DNA of 64,000 nt from Alistipes sp. Its GTDB lineage: Bacteria > Bacteroidota > Bacteroidia > Bacteroidales > Rikenellaceae. Of this stretch, positions 25,479-33,989 are shown in pieces. Made by a program: the position numbers and the translations under genes. The notes under the pieces were generated by a model. The model was not told the DNA's origin. It saw nothing but the letters and a program-made list of their open reading frames with translations, and did no database searches. Numbering within the stretch: the first letter of the stretch is position 1; each line of letters begins with the position of its first letter. The DNA lies in assembly GCA_017555105.1 (NCBI GenBank), contig JAFZHB010000012.1:52283-116282 (forward strand), written 5' to 3'.

Positions 25479-26972
25479 ATGTTTAATTTAAGCGGAGAAC
25501 ACTTCATGTTGGTGGGAGCCCTGCTCCTGTTTGTAGCGGTGACGGCCGGTAAGGTCGCCTACAAATTTGGTGCGCCAGCGCTGTTGCTCTTCCTGGCCGT
25601 AGGTATGCTCTTCGGCTGGGAGTTCATCTCGTTCAACTCGCCCCAATTGACGCAGTTTATCGGCATGATCGCCCTCTGCATCATCCTCTTCTCGGGTGGT
25701 ATGGACACCCAATTCAAGGATATCCGCCCCGTGATCGGCCCGGGTCTGGTGCTAGCCACGCTCGGTGTAATCTTCACGGCGCTGATCCTCGCCGGCTTCG
25801 TCTACCTGGCTGCCCCCTGGATCGGTTTTGAACTCTCGTTCCCCGCATCGCTGCTCCTGGCCGCCACGATGTCCTCGACCGACTCGGCCTCCGTCTTCTC
25901 GATCCTGCGCTCGAAGAAGCAGGGTCTGCAGCAGAACCTCCGTCCGTTGCTGGAGCTCGAAAGCGGATCGAACGACCCGATGGCCTACATGCTCACCGTG
26001 CTGATGGTGGCCGTACTCTCCCACTCGGGCAACACGGGCATCGGTCCCAACATCTTCTACCTCATCATTCAGCTCGTGATGGGTGCCCTGATGGGCTTCC
26101 TGATCGGACGCGCAGCCGTATGGGCCATCAACCGCATCCACCTGCAGAACACCTCGCTCTACTCGGTGCTGCTCCTGGCCTTCATCTTCTTCTCGTTCGC
26201 CTTCACCGACCTGCTGCACGGAAACGGCTACCTGGCGGTCTACATCGCCGGCCTGGTTGTGGGCAACAACCGCATCACGCAAAAGCATACGCTCACGGTC
26301 TTCTTCGACGGTTTCACCTGGCTCATGCAGATCGTTATGTTCCTCATGCTGGGTCTGTTGGTCAATACGCGTGAGCTGATCGAGCCGCGCGTGCTGCTGC
26401 TCAGCGGTATGGTGGGCTGCTTCATGATCCTCATCGCACGCCCCGCGTCGGTGTGGCTCTGCCTGCTCCCCTTCCGTCGCTTCACCTCGAAGGCGCGACT
26501 CTATGTCTCGTGGGTGGGTCTGCGCGGCGCCGTACCGATCCTCTTCGCCACCTATCCGCTCATCGCCGAGATCGAGGGGGCAGATCTGCTCTTCAATGTG
26601 GTCTTCATCTCGACGATCATTTCGCTCATGGTGCAGGGTACAACCGTTAGTGGCATGGCCAACGCCCTCGGCCTGGCCTACACCGAGCAAGAGGCCTCGT
26701 TTGAGGTCAATCTCCACGAGGATATCAGCTCAGCACTGACCGAGGTAGAGGTAGGTCACGCCATGCTCTCGTCGGGCCGCACCCTGAAGGAGATCACGCT
26801 GCCCGAGCACACGCTCGTAATGATGATCTACCGCGAGGGAAGCTACTTCGTGCCGCAAGGCAACACGGAGCTCTTCGTGGGCGACAAGTTGCTCGTGATC
26901 TCCGACCGCAGCGAGGAGCTCGCCTCCACCTATCGCGAGATGGGTATCGACCAGGTGATGAAACACCACTAA
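25479..26972 (+). CDS. K+(Na+)/H+ antiporter, CPA1 family with TrkA_C domain (CvrA/NhaP2-like)
   Basis: Start placed at ATG 25479 (MFNLSGEHFML), preceded by AGGAGG at 10 bp; a GTG at 25428 would put the leader hairpin inside the gene. The 497-residue protein has about 12 membrane helices (residues 5-395), with the transport-core signatures MSSTDSASVFSIL and ELESGSNDPMAYML (the Asn-Asp pair of cation/proton antiporters). A TrkA_C/RCK_C-type domain (about 410-485; VMMIYREGSYFVPQGNTELFVGDKLLV) follows. Such domains bind nucleotides, and in some Gram-positive antiporters c-di-AMP. Likely role: potassium export and pH homeostasis. mutY begins 14 bp after the stop. Confidence 0.9.
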   Translation: MFNLSGEHFMLVGALLLFVAVTAGKVAYKFGAPALLLFLAVGMLFGWEFISFNSPQLTQFIGMIALCIILFSGGMDTQFKDIRPVIGPGLVLATLGVIFTALILAGFVYLAAPWIGFELSFPASLLLAATMSSTDSASVFSILRSKKQGLQQNLRPLLELESGSNDPMAYMLTVLMVAVLSHSGNTGIGPNIFYLIIQLVMGALMGFLIGRAAVWAINRIHLQNTSLYSVLLLAFIFFSFAFTDLLHGNGYLAVYIAGLVVGNNRITQKHTLTVFFDGFTWLMQIVMFLMLGLLVNTRELIEPRVLLLSGMVGCFMILIARPASVWLCLLPFRRFTSKARLYVSWVGLRGAVPILFATYPLIAEIEGADLLFNVVFISTIISLMVQGTTVSGMANALGLAYTEQEASFEVNLHEDISSALTEVEVGHAMLSSGRTLKEITLPEHTLVMMIYREGSYFVPQGNTELFVGDKLLVISDRSEELASTYREMGIDQVMKHH

Positions 26973-26973
26973 T

Positions 26974-26982
26974 CCCCCCCCC
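26974..26982 (+). repeat. C9 homopolymer before mutY
   Basis: Nine C in a row between the antiporter stop and the mutY ATG (26987). A second C9 tract is at 42510-42518. Confidence 0.9.
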
Positions 26983-26986
26983 ACCC

Positions 26987-28030
26987 ATGCAGCAGCACAT
27001 CGCCCCCGCCCTGATTGCGTGGTACGCCGCCGAAGGTCGTCGTCTGCCGTGGCGTGAGACGCGCGATCCCTATCGCATTTGGCTCTCGGAGGTGATCCTG
27101 CAGCAGACCCGCGTACAGCAGGGGTTGGCCTACTACGAACGCTTCATCGCGCAATTCCCGACCATCGATCGGCTGGCTGCGGCCTCCGAAGATGAAGTGT
27201 TGAAGCTCTGGCAGGGGTTGGGTTATTACAGTCGTGCACGCAACCTACACGCCGCCGCGCGCCAGATCATGGCGCAGTTCGGCGGTCAATTTCCCACCAC
27301 CTATGCCGAGATCCGCACCCTGCGTGGTGTAGGCGACTATACGGCAGCCGCCATCGCCTCGATGGCCTTCGACCTGCCACACGCTGTGGTGGATGGCAAT
27401 GTCTATCGCGTCCTGGCACGCCTCTTCGACCTCGCCACGCCCATCGACTCCACCGAGGGGAAAAAGAGCTTCTCCACGCTGGCTCAATCGCTACTCGATC
27501 TGCGCCACCCCGCTACCTATAACCAGGCGATCATGGATTTCGGTGCGCTCTGCTGCACGCCACAGCGTCCCTCCTGCGATCGTTGTCCGCTGGCAGATCG
27601 ATGCCTGGCCTATGCCGCCAACACCCACCTCGAACGCCCCGTGAAGCAGGGACGCACCACGCAGCGCGACCGCTACTTCCACTACCTCCACCTAAGCGAT
27701 GGCCGCCATACGCTCCTTGTGCGTCGCGGAGCGAACGATATTTGGCAGGGGCTCTACGAGTTCCCGCTCATCGAGCAGGAGCATCTCTGCGAGGCCACCG
27801 AACTGCTACACAACCAATCGCGTACTCCGTGGTTGAAGGGGCTTTCCGTTCGACTCATCGAGCAGGTGAGTATGCCCTGCCACATCCTCTCCCACCAACG
27901 CATCCACGCCCGTTTCTTCCGTTTGCAGGTGGATCATCTGCCGCAGATCGAGGGGGCTGTGTGCATCGACGAGGAGGCGCTGGGCGACTACGCCATCTCG
28001 CGCCTTACGGAGCGCTATCTCGAGCGATAA
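26987..28030 (+). CDS. mutY: A/G-specific adenine glycosylase MutY
   Basis: Removes adenine mispaired with 8-oxoguanine. 347 residues: catalytic Glu35 (LSEVILQQTR), helix-hairpin-helix LRGVGDYTAAAI (112-123), catalytic Asp136 (VVDGNVYRV), [4Fe-4S] ligands Cys190, Cys197, Cys200 and Cys206 (CX6CX2CX5C), and a C-terminal NUDIX-like 8-oxoG recognition domain (about 225-345). All key residues are present. It has no Shine-Dalgarno; its leader is the C9 tract. It is probably co-transcribed with the antiporter. Confidence 0.97.
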   Translation: MQQHIAPALIAWYAAEGRRLPWRETRDPYRIWLSEVILQQTRVQQGLAYYERFIAQFPTIDRLAAASEDEVLKLWQGLGYYSRARNLHAAARQIMAQFGGQFPTTYAEIRTLRGVGDYTAAAIASMAFDLPHAVVDGNVYRVLARLFDLATPIDSTEGKKSFSTLAQSLLDLRHPATYNQAIMDFGALCCTPQRPSCDRCPLADRCLAYAANTHLERPVKQGRTTQRDRYFHYLHLSDGRHTLLVRRGANDIWQGLYEFPLIEQEHLCEATELLHNQSRTPWLKGLSVRLIEQVSMPCHILSHQRIHARFFRLQVDHLPQIEGAVCIDEEALGDYAISRLTERYLER

Positions 28031-28046
28031 GCCACCGCATCTCAAC

Positions 28047-28074
28047 AAAAAACGACCCGAAGGTCGTTTTTTCT
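28047..28074. terminator. Bidirectional terminator between mutY and the flippase gene
   Basis: AAAAAACGACC, loop CGAA, GGTCGTTTTTT. It serves both converging genes. Confidence 0.92.
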
Positions 28075-29527
28075 ATCGTTTACCAAGTTGATTCTTCACC
28101 AATTGAGTCAACTCCCGCAGTGCCTCCAGGCGGAAGATCCACGAGACTCCCAGATAGGCAATCACGCCGACCAACATCTCGATCAACATGCGGAGCAACG
28201 AGCTCTCCGGCCAGAAAATCTTCACGCTGCAGACCACCAGATACATCACTATGCCAGTCGCAAAGATCGGCAGCAGCGTCCGCACCACACGGCTAAAGCG
28301 CAGCTGCGCCAACGGGAGCGAAGCCGCAAGATTCACCGCACAATCGAACACCGCCGAGACAACCAACGCCCAGATTACAGCCTCGACCGAGTGCGGAATC
28401 GAGAACGCCAGAAGCAGGGTCATCATTCCCTTTTTCAGCACCTCGAGGCGAACAATCAGACGCCCCTCAGCCTTCACCTTCAAGACATTGTAGGAGATCA
28501 TGGCCAGCGGCGTAAAGATACCCGCCAGGCAGATCACCTCGAAGAGGGGCACGGTCGGCAGCCACTGCTCACCGAGCAGCACGGCAAAGAGGTCGTAGGC
28601 CACGGCCGACATGCCGAGCATCACGGGCGTAATGGCATAGGCCACCACCATCAGCACCTGCCGATAGCTCTCCGAGAATTTGGGTTGTTCGTCGGCAATC
28701 TTGGCCAACGCCGGGAAGGTCACCACCTGCACCGACTGCAAAGCCGACTGCACGGGCAGATCCTTGAGTTTAATCGCCTGATCGTAGTAGGCCAGCGTGG
28801 CATCGGGATAGATCTTGCCGAGCATCAACTGCGGTGCTTTGTTGTAGAGCGCCGTGATCAGGTCGGTGGCCATCACACTCAAGCTATAGGGTGCCATCTC
28901 CCGCAGCGCTGTCATCGAGCCTCGCTCGCGCGGACGCCAAGTGCTGCACCCCCACAGCAGAATAGCTCGCACACCCATTAGCAACACCTGCTGCCAAATA
29001 AGCGCCCAAACACCCATTCCCCACCACGCCAACGCAATGGCGGCGACGCCACTCACACACTGCGCCACGAAGGTAATCTTTGAGATCAGCGCAAAGCGAA
29101 ATTCGCGTGTAAAGAGGGTCTGCTGAATCACGCAGAGGGCATTCAGCGGCACCATCAGGAAGAACACTGCCGCCACCTCGCCCAACGCCGGCATGGCGTA
29201 ATAATGGGCCAGGGAGGGCATCACAGCCACCAACAGGGCGTAGATCAGCGTCGAAATCGTGATGTTGTAGAGGAAGACCGATTTCAGATCGGTCTGTGTC
29301 GGTGCACTTTTACGCACCAACATCTGCGAAAAGCCACTATCGACCAGCACCAATGCAAACGAAGCGAAGGCCATCAGGATGGCCAGCACCTTCAGATCAT
29401 CGGGCATCAGGAGACGCAGGATCACAATGCGTACGACCAACTGCACAAGGGCCGTGGCGATCTTCTCGCCCAGCGTCCACTGCGTAGCGGTGGCCACACG
29501 CATTTTGAGTTGGCTCTTCACGGTCAA
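28073..29527 (-). CDS. Polysaccharide flippase-like membrane protein (MOP/WzxC type)
   Basis: 484 residues with about 12-14 membrane helices, of the lipopolysaccharide biosynthesis/O-antigen flippase branch of the MOP superfamily. The N-terminus (ATQWTLGEKIATALVQLVVRIVILRLL) and DSGFSQMLVRK segment are typical of WzxC-like proteins. It would translocate lipid-linked sugar units across the inner membrane. There are no glycosyltransferase genes beside it, so its substrate cannot be inferred. aroQ lies five bases upstream and is probably transcribed with it. Confidence 0.88.
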   Translation of the reverse strand: MTVKSQLKMRVATATQWTLGEKIATALVQLVVRIVILRLLMPDDLKVLAILMAFASFALVLVDSGFSQMLVRKSAPTQTDLKSVFLYNITISTLIYALLVAVMPSLAHYYAMPALGEVAAVFFLMVPLNALCVIQQTLFTREFRFALISKITFVAQCVSGVAAIALAWWGMGVWALIWQQVLLMGVRAILLWGCSTWRPRERGSMTALREMAPYSLSVMATDLITALYNKAPQLMLGKIYPDATLAYYDQAIKLKDLPVQSALQSVQVVTFPALAKIADEQPKFSESYRQVLMVVAYAITPVMLGMSAVAYDLFAVLLGEQWLPTVPLFEVICLAGIFTPLAMISYNVLKVKAEGRLIVRLEVLKKGMMTLLLAFSIPHSVEAVIWALVVSAVFDCAVNLAASLPLAQLRFSRVVRTLLPIFATGIVMYLVVCSVKIFWPESSLLRMLIEMLVGVIAYLGVSWIFRLEALRELTQLVKNQLGKR

Positions 29528-29532
29528 TAGGT

Positions 29533-29955
29533 CTATTTATGCATCAACAGCGCCTCGACACCCAGGCGGTAGCTGTCGAGTCCGAAACCCATGATCGAGC
29601 CACACGCCACCGAAGCTAGCAGCGAGGTATGGCGGAACTCCTCACGCGCCAGGATCGACGAAATGTGCACCTCAACGACCGGCGTCGAGATGGCCGAAAC
29701 GGCATCGCGCAGTGCAACCGAGGTGTGGGTGTAACCGCCGGCATTGAACACCACACCCTGCTGTACCCCGTCAGCAGCGTGCAAAGCATTGATCAACTCG
29801 CCCTCGACATTGGACTGAAAGTAGGTGAACTCCACCTCAGGATAGATCTCCTGCAGCTCCGCAAGGAACTCCTCAAAGCTCTTCGTGCCGTAGATATTGG
29901 TGTCGCGACGACCCTGCAAATTGAGATTCGGGCCGTTCAAAATCAAAATTTTCAT
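29533..29955 (-). CDS. aroQ: Type II 3-dehydroquinate dehydratase
   Basis: Dehydrates 3-dehydroquinate to 3-dehydroshikimate (shikimate pathway step 3), a dodecameric enzyme. 140 residues with NGPNLNLQG, the active-site Arg/Tyr loop RRDTNIYG, SNVEGELI, NAGGYTHTSVALRDA and VEVHIS-x-AREEFRHTS, all as in the family. Other shikimate genes aroA and aroC are at 58161-60391. Promoter box at 29971-29978. Confidence 0.97.
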   Translation of the reverse strand: MKILILNGPNLNLQGRRDTNIYGTKSFEEFLAELQEIYPEVEFTYFQSNVEGELINALHAADGVQQGVVFNAGGYTHTSVALRDAVSAISTPVVEVHISSILAREEFRHTSLLASVACGSIMGFGLDSYRLGVEALLMHK

Positions 29956-29970
29956 CGGAATAAATTTTTA

Positions 29971-29978
29971 CAAAGATA
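29971..29978 (-). promoter_or_regulatory. -7 box of aroQ promoter
   Basis: TATCTTTG on the minus strand, 16 bp before the aroQ ATG. Confidence 0.6.
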
Positions 29979-30014
29979 AGAATTTTTTATTTTTGTCCAT
30001 CTATTTCCGTGCAA

Positions 30015-30965
30015 ATGAAAGAATTTGATCTCATAGCCGCCATTCGGCAGATGACCACGACGCTCCCCGCCAATGGATTCGAGGGGATCGGCGATGATTG
30101 CGCTGTGCTTCCTCTGGGTGAGGAGGCCTTGGTCTTCACGACCGATGCGCTGATGGAGGGGGTGCACTTCCTGCGCCACACCACCTCGGCCTACGACCTG
30201 GGACACAAGGCGCTGGCGGTCAACCTGAGTGATGTGGCCGCCATGGGTGTTACCCCCGTGGCTGTATTGCTCTCCCTCTCGCTCACGGCCAAAGCTACCG
30301 AGCGTTGGGCTCACGACTTCATGGAGGGGTTCACCGACCTGGCACGCCAACATGGCGTCGCGCTGATTGGTGGAGATACAACCCGCTCCGAAGGGGGGAT
30401 CTCCATCGCAGTGACAGCCATTGGTCGCGGTGCGCTCCGTGACCTAAAGCGCCGCAAGGATGCCCGTGAGGGGGATCTCATCCTCGTGTCGGCTCCATTG
30501 GGCGGATCGGCTCACGGCTTGCAGCAACTTATGGAGGGAATCGAGGAGGGTCACTGCGTCGAGGCGCATCGCCGCCCGCAACCCGAGATCGAGGCCGGCT
30601 GCTGGCTCGGCAAGCGCGAGGAGGTGCACGCCATGATGGATCTATCGGACGGCATTCACTCCGACCTGCGCCACATCGTGGAGGCGTCGGGCATGGATGC
30701 CGAGGTGGATGTAGCGCGGATCCCCGTGGCGGAGGGTGCTACGCGCGACGAGGCGATCGTCGGCGGCGAGGAGTACAAGCTGTTGCTCACGGCCGACGGA
30801 GCGAGCGCCGAGGCGCTCTGCCGAGCCTTTACAGAGCAGTTCGGACGCCCCCTCTACCCCATCGGACGCATCACCAACGCATCGGAGAGCCCATCCATTG
30901 CCTGGTTCGACGGCGGCGAGCCATTTAATTGCACGAAGAAGGGGTTTGAACACTTTTCCGAATGA
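30015..30965 (+). CDS. thiL: Thiamine-monophosphate kinase
   Basis: Phosphorylates thiamine monophosphate to the active cofactor thiamine diphosphate. From ATG 30015 the protein has 316 residues (a GTG two codons upstream is possible). Family marks: IGDDCAVLP (metal-binding Asp), FTTDALMEGVHF, HKALAVNLSDVAAMG, GGDTTRSEGGISIAVTAIG, and MDLSDGIHSDLRHI. No TPP riboswitch is visible upstream. It is divergent from aroQ, sharing a 60-bp gap. Confidence 0.96.
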   Translation: MKEFDLIAAIRQMTTTLPANGFEGIGDDCAVLPLGEEALVFTTDALMEGVHFLRHTTSAYDLGHKALAVNLSDVAAMGVTPVAVLLSLSLTAKATERWAHDFMEGFTDLARQHGVALIGGDTTRSEGGISIAVTAIGRGALRDLKRRKDAREGDLILVSAPLGGSAHGLQQLMEGIEEGHCVEAHRRPQPEIEAGCWLGKREEVHAMMDLSDGIHSDLRHIVEASGMDAEVDVARIPVAEGATRDEAIVGGEEYKLLLTADGASAEALCRAFTEQFGRPLYPIGRITNASESPSIAWFDGGEPFNCTKKGFEHFSE

Positions 30966-30976
30966 AATAAATTTTA

Positions 30977-30984
30977 TACCTTTG
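30977..30984 (+). promoter_or_regulatory. -7 box of hpt promoter
   Basis: TACCTTTG, 26 bp before the hpt ATG; a TTTG at 30945-30948 is too far (28 nt) to be a good partner. Confidence 0.6.
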
Positions 30985-31010
30985 TTTTTTCAAACAAACC
31001 ATTCAATACT

Positions 31011-31553
31011 ATGAAGGAGACTATCCAACTCCATGACCGCAAATTCAAGATCATGATTCCGGCCGAAGAGATCGACCGTGCCGTAACGGCTGTAGCCGAG
31101 CGCATCAACCGCGACTATGCCGAGCGCGAGACCCCGATCTTTTTGGGTGTGCTGAACGGTTCGTTCATGTTCTTCTCTGACCTGATCAAGAAGGTGGAGT
31201 TTATGAACGAAATCTCGTTCGTTAAATTGGCCTCTTATGCCGGTACCGCCTCCACGGGTGAGGTGCAGCAGCTCATCGGTCTGAACAACTCGATCGAGGG
31301 TCGCCACATCATCATCGTAGAGGACATCGTCGATACGGGCGAGAGCATCGACCACATGTACCACACGCTGCTCGAGAAGAACCCTGCGTCGGTCGAGGTC
31401 TGCACGCTCTTCTTCAAGCCCAACTCCTACCGCAAGGAAGTGCCGATCAAGTACCGCGCCATGGAGATTGGCAATGAGTTCATCGTGGGCTACGGTTTGG
31501 ACTACGACCAGCTGGGTCGCTCGTTGAAGGATATCTATGTCGTAACCGAATAA
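31011..31553 (+). CDS. hpt: Hypoxanthine phosphoribosyltransferase
   Basis: Purine salvage: hypoxanthine (and guanine) plus PRPP give IMP/GMP. 180 residues, type I PRTase fold, with the PRPP loop IIIVEDIVDTGESI (about 102-115), the flexible loop KLASYAGT, and the purine-binding FIVGYGLDYD near 163. Its stop codon overlaps the queE start (TAATG), implying coupled translation. Confidence 0.96.
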   Translation: MKETIQLHDRKFKIMIPAEEIDRAVTAVAERINRDYAERETPIFLGVLNGSFMFFSDLIKKVEFMNEISFVKLASYAGTASTGEVQQLIGLNNSIEGRHIIIVEDIVDTGESIDHMYHTLLEKNPASVEVCTLFFKPNSYRKEVPIKYRAMEIGNEFIVGYGLDYDQLGRSLKDIYVVTE

Positions 31554-32188
31554 TGCAGCAGTACGACCATAACACGCTGCTCGAAGGTGGTCGCAAGCTC
31601 CCCCTCGTGGAGGATTTCTACACGATTCAGGGAGAGGGATTCCACGCCGGCAAGCCTGCCTACTTCATCCGTTTGGGCGGATGCGATGTAGGCTGTCGCT
31701 GGTGCGATGCGAAGTACACCTGGAACCCAAAACTCTACCCGCCGACCGAGATCGAAACGGTGGTAGAGCGAGCCGCCTCCTACCCTGCTCAGGCCATTGT
31801 GCTGACGGGCGGTGAACCGCTACTCTATCCGCTCGATCCGCTCACCGATGCGCTCCACGCACGCGGATTGGAGATCTTTCTCGAGACCTCCGGTTCGCAC
31901 CCCTTTAGCGGACGCTTCGACTGGGTGTGTCTTTCGCCCAAGCGCCAGCAGCCCCCGTTGAAGGAGGCCTATGGTCAGGCCGACGAGCTGAAGGTGATCA
32001 TCGAGAGCGAGGAGGACTTCGCCTGGGCCGAGGAGAATGCCCGCGAGGTGAGCAAGCACTGTCGCCTCTACCTGCAGCCCGAGTGGAGTCGCTCGGAGCA
32101 GATGATGCCCCTGCTGGTGGAGTACGCCAAGGCGCATCCGCGTTGGAACATCTCGATCCAGACCCATAAGTACATGCACATTCCCTAA
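31553..32188 (+). CDS. queE: 7-carboxy-7-deazaguanine synthase
   Basis: Radical-SAM enzyme that contracts 6-carboxytetrahydropterin to CDG, an intermediate of queuosine. 211 residues. The cluster motif is CX3CX2C: Cys44, Cys48, Cys51 (GGCDVGCRWCD). TIQGEGFHAGKPAYFIRLGG precedes it, and TGGEPLLYP and ETSGS follow as in the family. The other queuosine genes are not in this window. It overlaps hpt by one base and is followed 11 bp later by the divIC-like gene. Confidence 0.95.
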   Translation: MQQYDHNTLLEGGRKLPLVEDFYTIQGEGFHAGKPAYFIRLGGCDVGCRWCDAKYTWNPKLYPPTEIETVVERAASYPAQAIVLTGGEPLLYPLDPLTDALHARGLEIFLETSGSHPFSGRFDWVCLSPKRQQPPLKEAYGQADELKVIIESEEDFAWAEENAREVSKHCRLYLQPEWSRSEQMMPLLVEYAKAHPRWNISIQTHKYMHIP

Positions 32189-32199
32189 TCCTGCGCCCG

Positions 32200-32472
32200 A
32201 TGCAGATCGAATTTGGCCGCCGCTTTTGGATCACCACCACGGTGATCATCGTCCTCTTTACGCTCTTTTTCGTGGGACGAAACCTGCTGCACGCCATCGA
32301 GATTCGCTACGACATTCGGGAGTTGGAGCGCGAAGAGGAGCACTATCGCACGCGCATTGCGGCCGACAGCACACTGGTCGAACAGTTGCAGTACGACGAC
32401 TACCTCGAGGAGTATGCCCGCGAGAAATTCCGCATGCAACGCTCCGACGAAAAGGTCTATCTGATCAAATAG
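32200..32472 (+). CDS. DivIC/FtsB-like septum formation initiator
   Basis: 90 residues: one membrane helix (about 10-26), then a coiled coil rich in Glu/Arg (about 34-65), then the conserved end EEYAREKFRMQRSDEKVYLIK. This is the FtsB/DivIC layout. Such proteins bridge FtsL and FtsQ in the divisome and act from the periplasmic side. It closes the hpt-queE-divIC run and is followed by a strong hairpin. Confidence 0.9.
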   Translation: MQIEFGRRFWITTTVIIVLFTLFFVGRNLLHAIEIRYDIRELEREEEHYRTRIAADSTLVEQLQYDDYLEEYAREKFRMQRSDEKVYLIK

Positions 32473-32477
32473 CACAC

Positions 32478-32509
32478 ACGAGGGCTGAACTTCATCGTTC
32501 AGCCCTCGT
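32478..32509. terminator. Hairpin between convergent divIC-like and DUF4252 genes
   Basis: ACGAGGGCTGAAC (32478-32490) pairs perfectly with GTTCAGCCCTCGT (32497-32509). T tract is weak, but the position suits both converging transcripts. Confidence 0.8.
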
Positions 32510-32515
32510 ACTTAT

Positions 32516-33127
32516 TTAGCGGGGTCGGATGCTCGACAACCGCGATATATCTTTCACGGAGAAGTAGCCCATGATGTGGAGCACCACCTGCTCCTGTGCC
32601 CCAAAGGAGACGAGCACGAAGGTCGAGGAGCTGTAGCGCCCACCATCGACCAAATAGGTATCGGTCGTCTGCCCCTCTTCGACCACATGCGAGAGCTGCT
32701 GATCCTCTACGAAGGTGTGGTCGATCCACCAGCGGGTATCAAGCTCGAAGTCGGCGTGCAGTCTCTGTGTCGAGATGATGCGAATCGAGCGAATCCCCTC
32801 CAAGAGCTTGGCCAACTCCTTATCCTCGCCTCGCACACGATCGGCCATCATCTCCATCATGCGCTTGCCGTAGATCACCGACGAGAAGCCCTCCTGAGTG
32901 CCATAGCGATCGTAAAGTTCTGTCATTGTCGAGCAGTAGCTACGCTTCTTATCGGGAGCAGACGCAGTACGCTTCTCCCCCACAGCCGCGAAATCAACCT
33001 GCTCGCCCCGCTCCAACTGTTCGAGCATCGCCTGCTGCTCGGCGGGAGTAAACTCGCGACTCTTCACCTGTGCTTGGGCTGTCGTGCCAAGGGCAACGAG
33101 CAGCCAAATCACCATCCAACGCTTCAT
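32516..33127 (-). CDS. DUF4252-like secreted protein
   Basis: 203 residues with a signal peptide (about 1-19, TAQAQ). The core (about 75-195) has GKRMMEMMADRVRGEDKELAKLLEGI and IRIISTQ, features I associate with DUF4252, a Bacteroidota family of unknown function often found with ECF-sigma genes. It is the last gene of the sigma operon (14 bp after the barrel gene). There is no lipobox. Confidence 0.75.
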   Translation of the reverse strand: MKRWMVIWLLVALGTTAQAQVKSREFTPAEQQAMLEQLERGEQVDFAAVGEKRTASAPDKKRSYCSTMTELYDRYGTQEGFSSVIYGKRMMEMMADRVRGEDKELAKLLEGIRSIRIISTQRLHADFELDTRWWIDHTFVEDQQLSHVVEEGQTTDTYLVDGGRYSSSTFVLVSFGAQEQVVLHIMGYFSVKDISRLSSIRPR

Positions 33128-33141
33128 AGTTCGCTACCGAT

Positions 33142-33984
33142 TTAGAAACCCCACGCGATACCGACCGAGATCGGATAGCACTTCGGGCCTACACCCGACT
33201 CGAAGAGCGGTGTGAAGGAGTGTTTGTAATAGATACCTATATTCTTCCAAGTGGCCGCTGCCTCCACGCCGAAGCGCACATCATTCAGGCCGTGAAGCTC
33301 GTTCTTCACCTTTGGTTTCTTCACCTTCGTGCGGGCATTGGTGATCAGCTCGGCGTAGCCGAAGAGCGAGAGCTCAACCTTGCGCGACGGACGGAACTTC
33401 AGCCCCACAGGGAGGCCGATGGCCGTGGTAGCCATCTTCGACTTCTTCTTGCCCGCCTCCAGGGCTACGGGGCGAATCACGCCATCAACCTTCTCGAGCG
33501 ACCAGGCGGGATCGAAGCGGTAGTTGTCAAAAGATACCGAGACTCCCGTAACAAAGTTGACCGAGCGAAAGCGGTTGAGCCCCACCTCCAACTCCAAGAC
33601 TCGCCAGCCGACATGGAACGACTTTCCGATGCGCTGATCCATAAATCCGTGCTCCTCGGGCGCAAAACCGGCATAGTCAATCGGAGTGAGGAGGCTGTAA
33701 CCGAGCTCAAAGGCACTCAAACCAAAGGCAATGCGGTTCTTCTTCGCCTTGACGGTCGCATTCCCCTCCGCGCGCTGTTTGCTCGATGCCGAGCCGAGCG
33801 TGATCTGCTGGCTACCCACGGTGAGCACCAGCTCGCCGCGCTCTGTGCCACGGCTCAAAATGGACTCCTGCTGTTCGGCATCGATCGGGGCGGGGCTATC
33901 AGTGCCCGACTGCGTATCGACCGTTTGAGCAAAGGTTGCCACGCCCATAAGAAGGGCGGCCAAAAATAAAAGTTGCTTTTTCAT
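33142..33984 (-). CDS. Outer-membrane beta-barrel-like protein
   Basis: Start placed at ATG 33984 (MKKQLLFLAALLMGVATFAQ signal, 280 residues); a GTG two codons upstream overlaps the previous stop. After the signal peptide and an acidic linker come alternating hydrophobic strands (RIAFGLSAFELGY, FHVGWRVLELEVGLN, VELSLFGYAELI) and a final Phe (GIAWGF), typical for a small beta-barrel inserted by BAM. Function is unknown. It belongs to the ECF-sigma operon, so it may be an envelope-stress or transport component controlled by that sigma factor. Confidence 0.75.
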   Translation of the reverse strand: MKKQLLFLAALLMGVATFAQTVDTQSGTDSPAPIDAEQQESILSRGTERGELVLTVGSQQITLGSASSKQRAEGNATVKAKKNRIAFGLSAFELGYSLLTPIDYAGFAPEEHGFMDQRIGKSFHVGWRVLELEVGLNRFRSVNFVTGVSVSFDNYRFDPAWSLEKVDGVIRPVALEAGKKKSKMATTAIGLPVGLKFRPSRKVELSLFGYAELITNARTKVKKPKVKNELHGLNDVRFGVEAAATWKNIGIYYKHSFTPLFESGVGPKCYPISVGIAWGF

Positions 33985-33989
33985 CTTCA

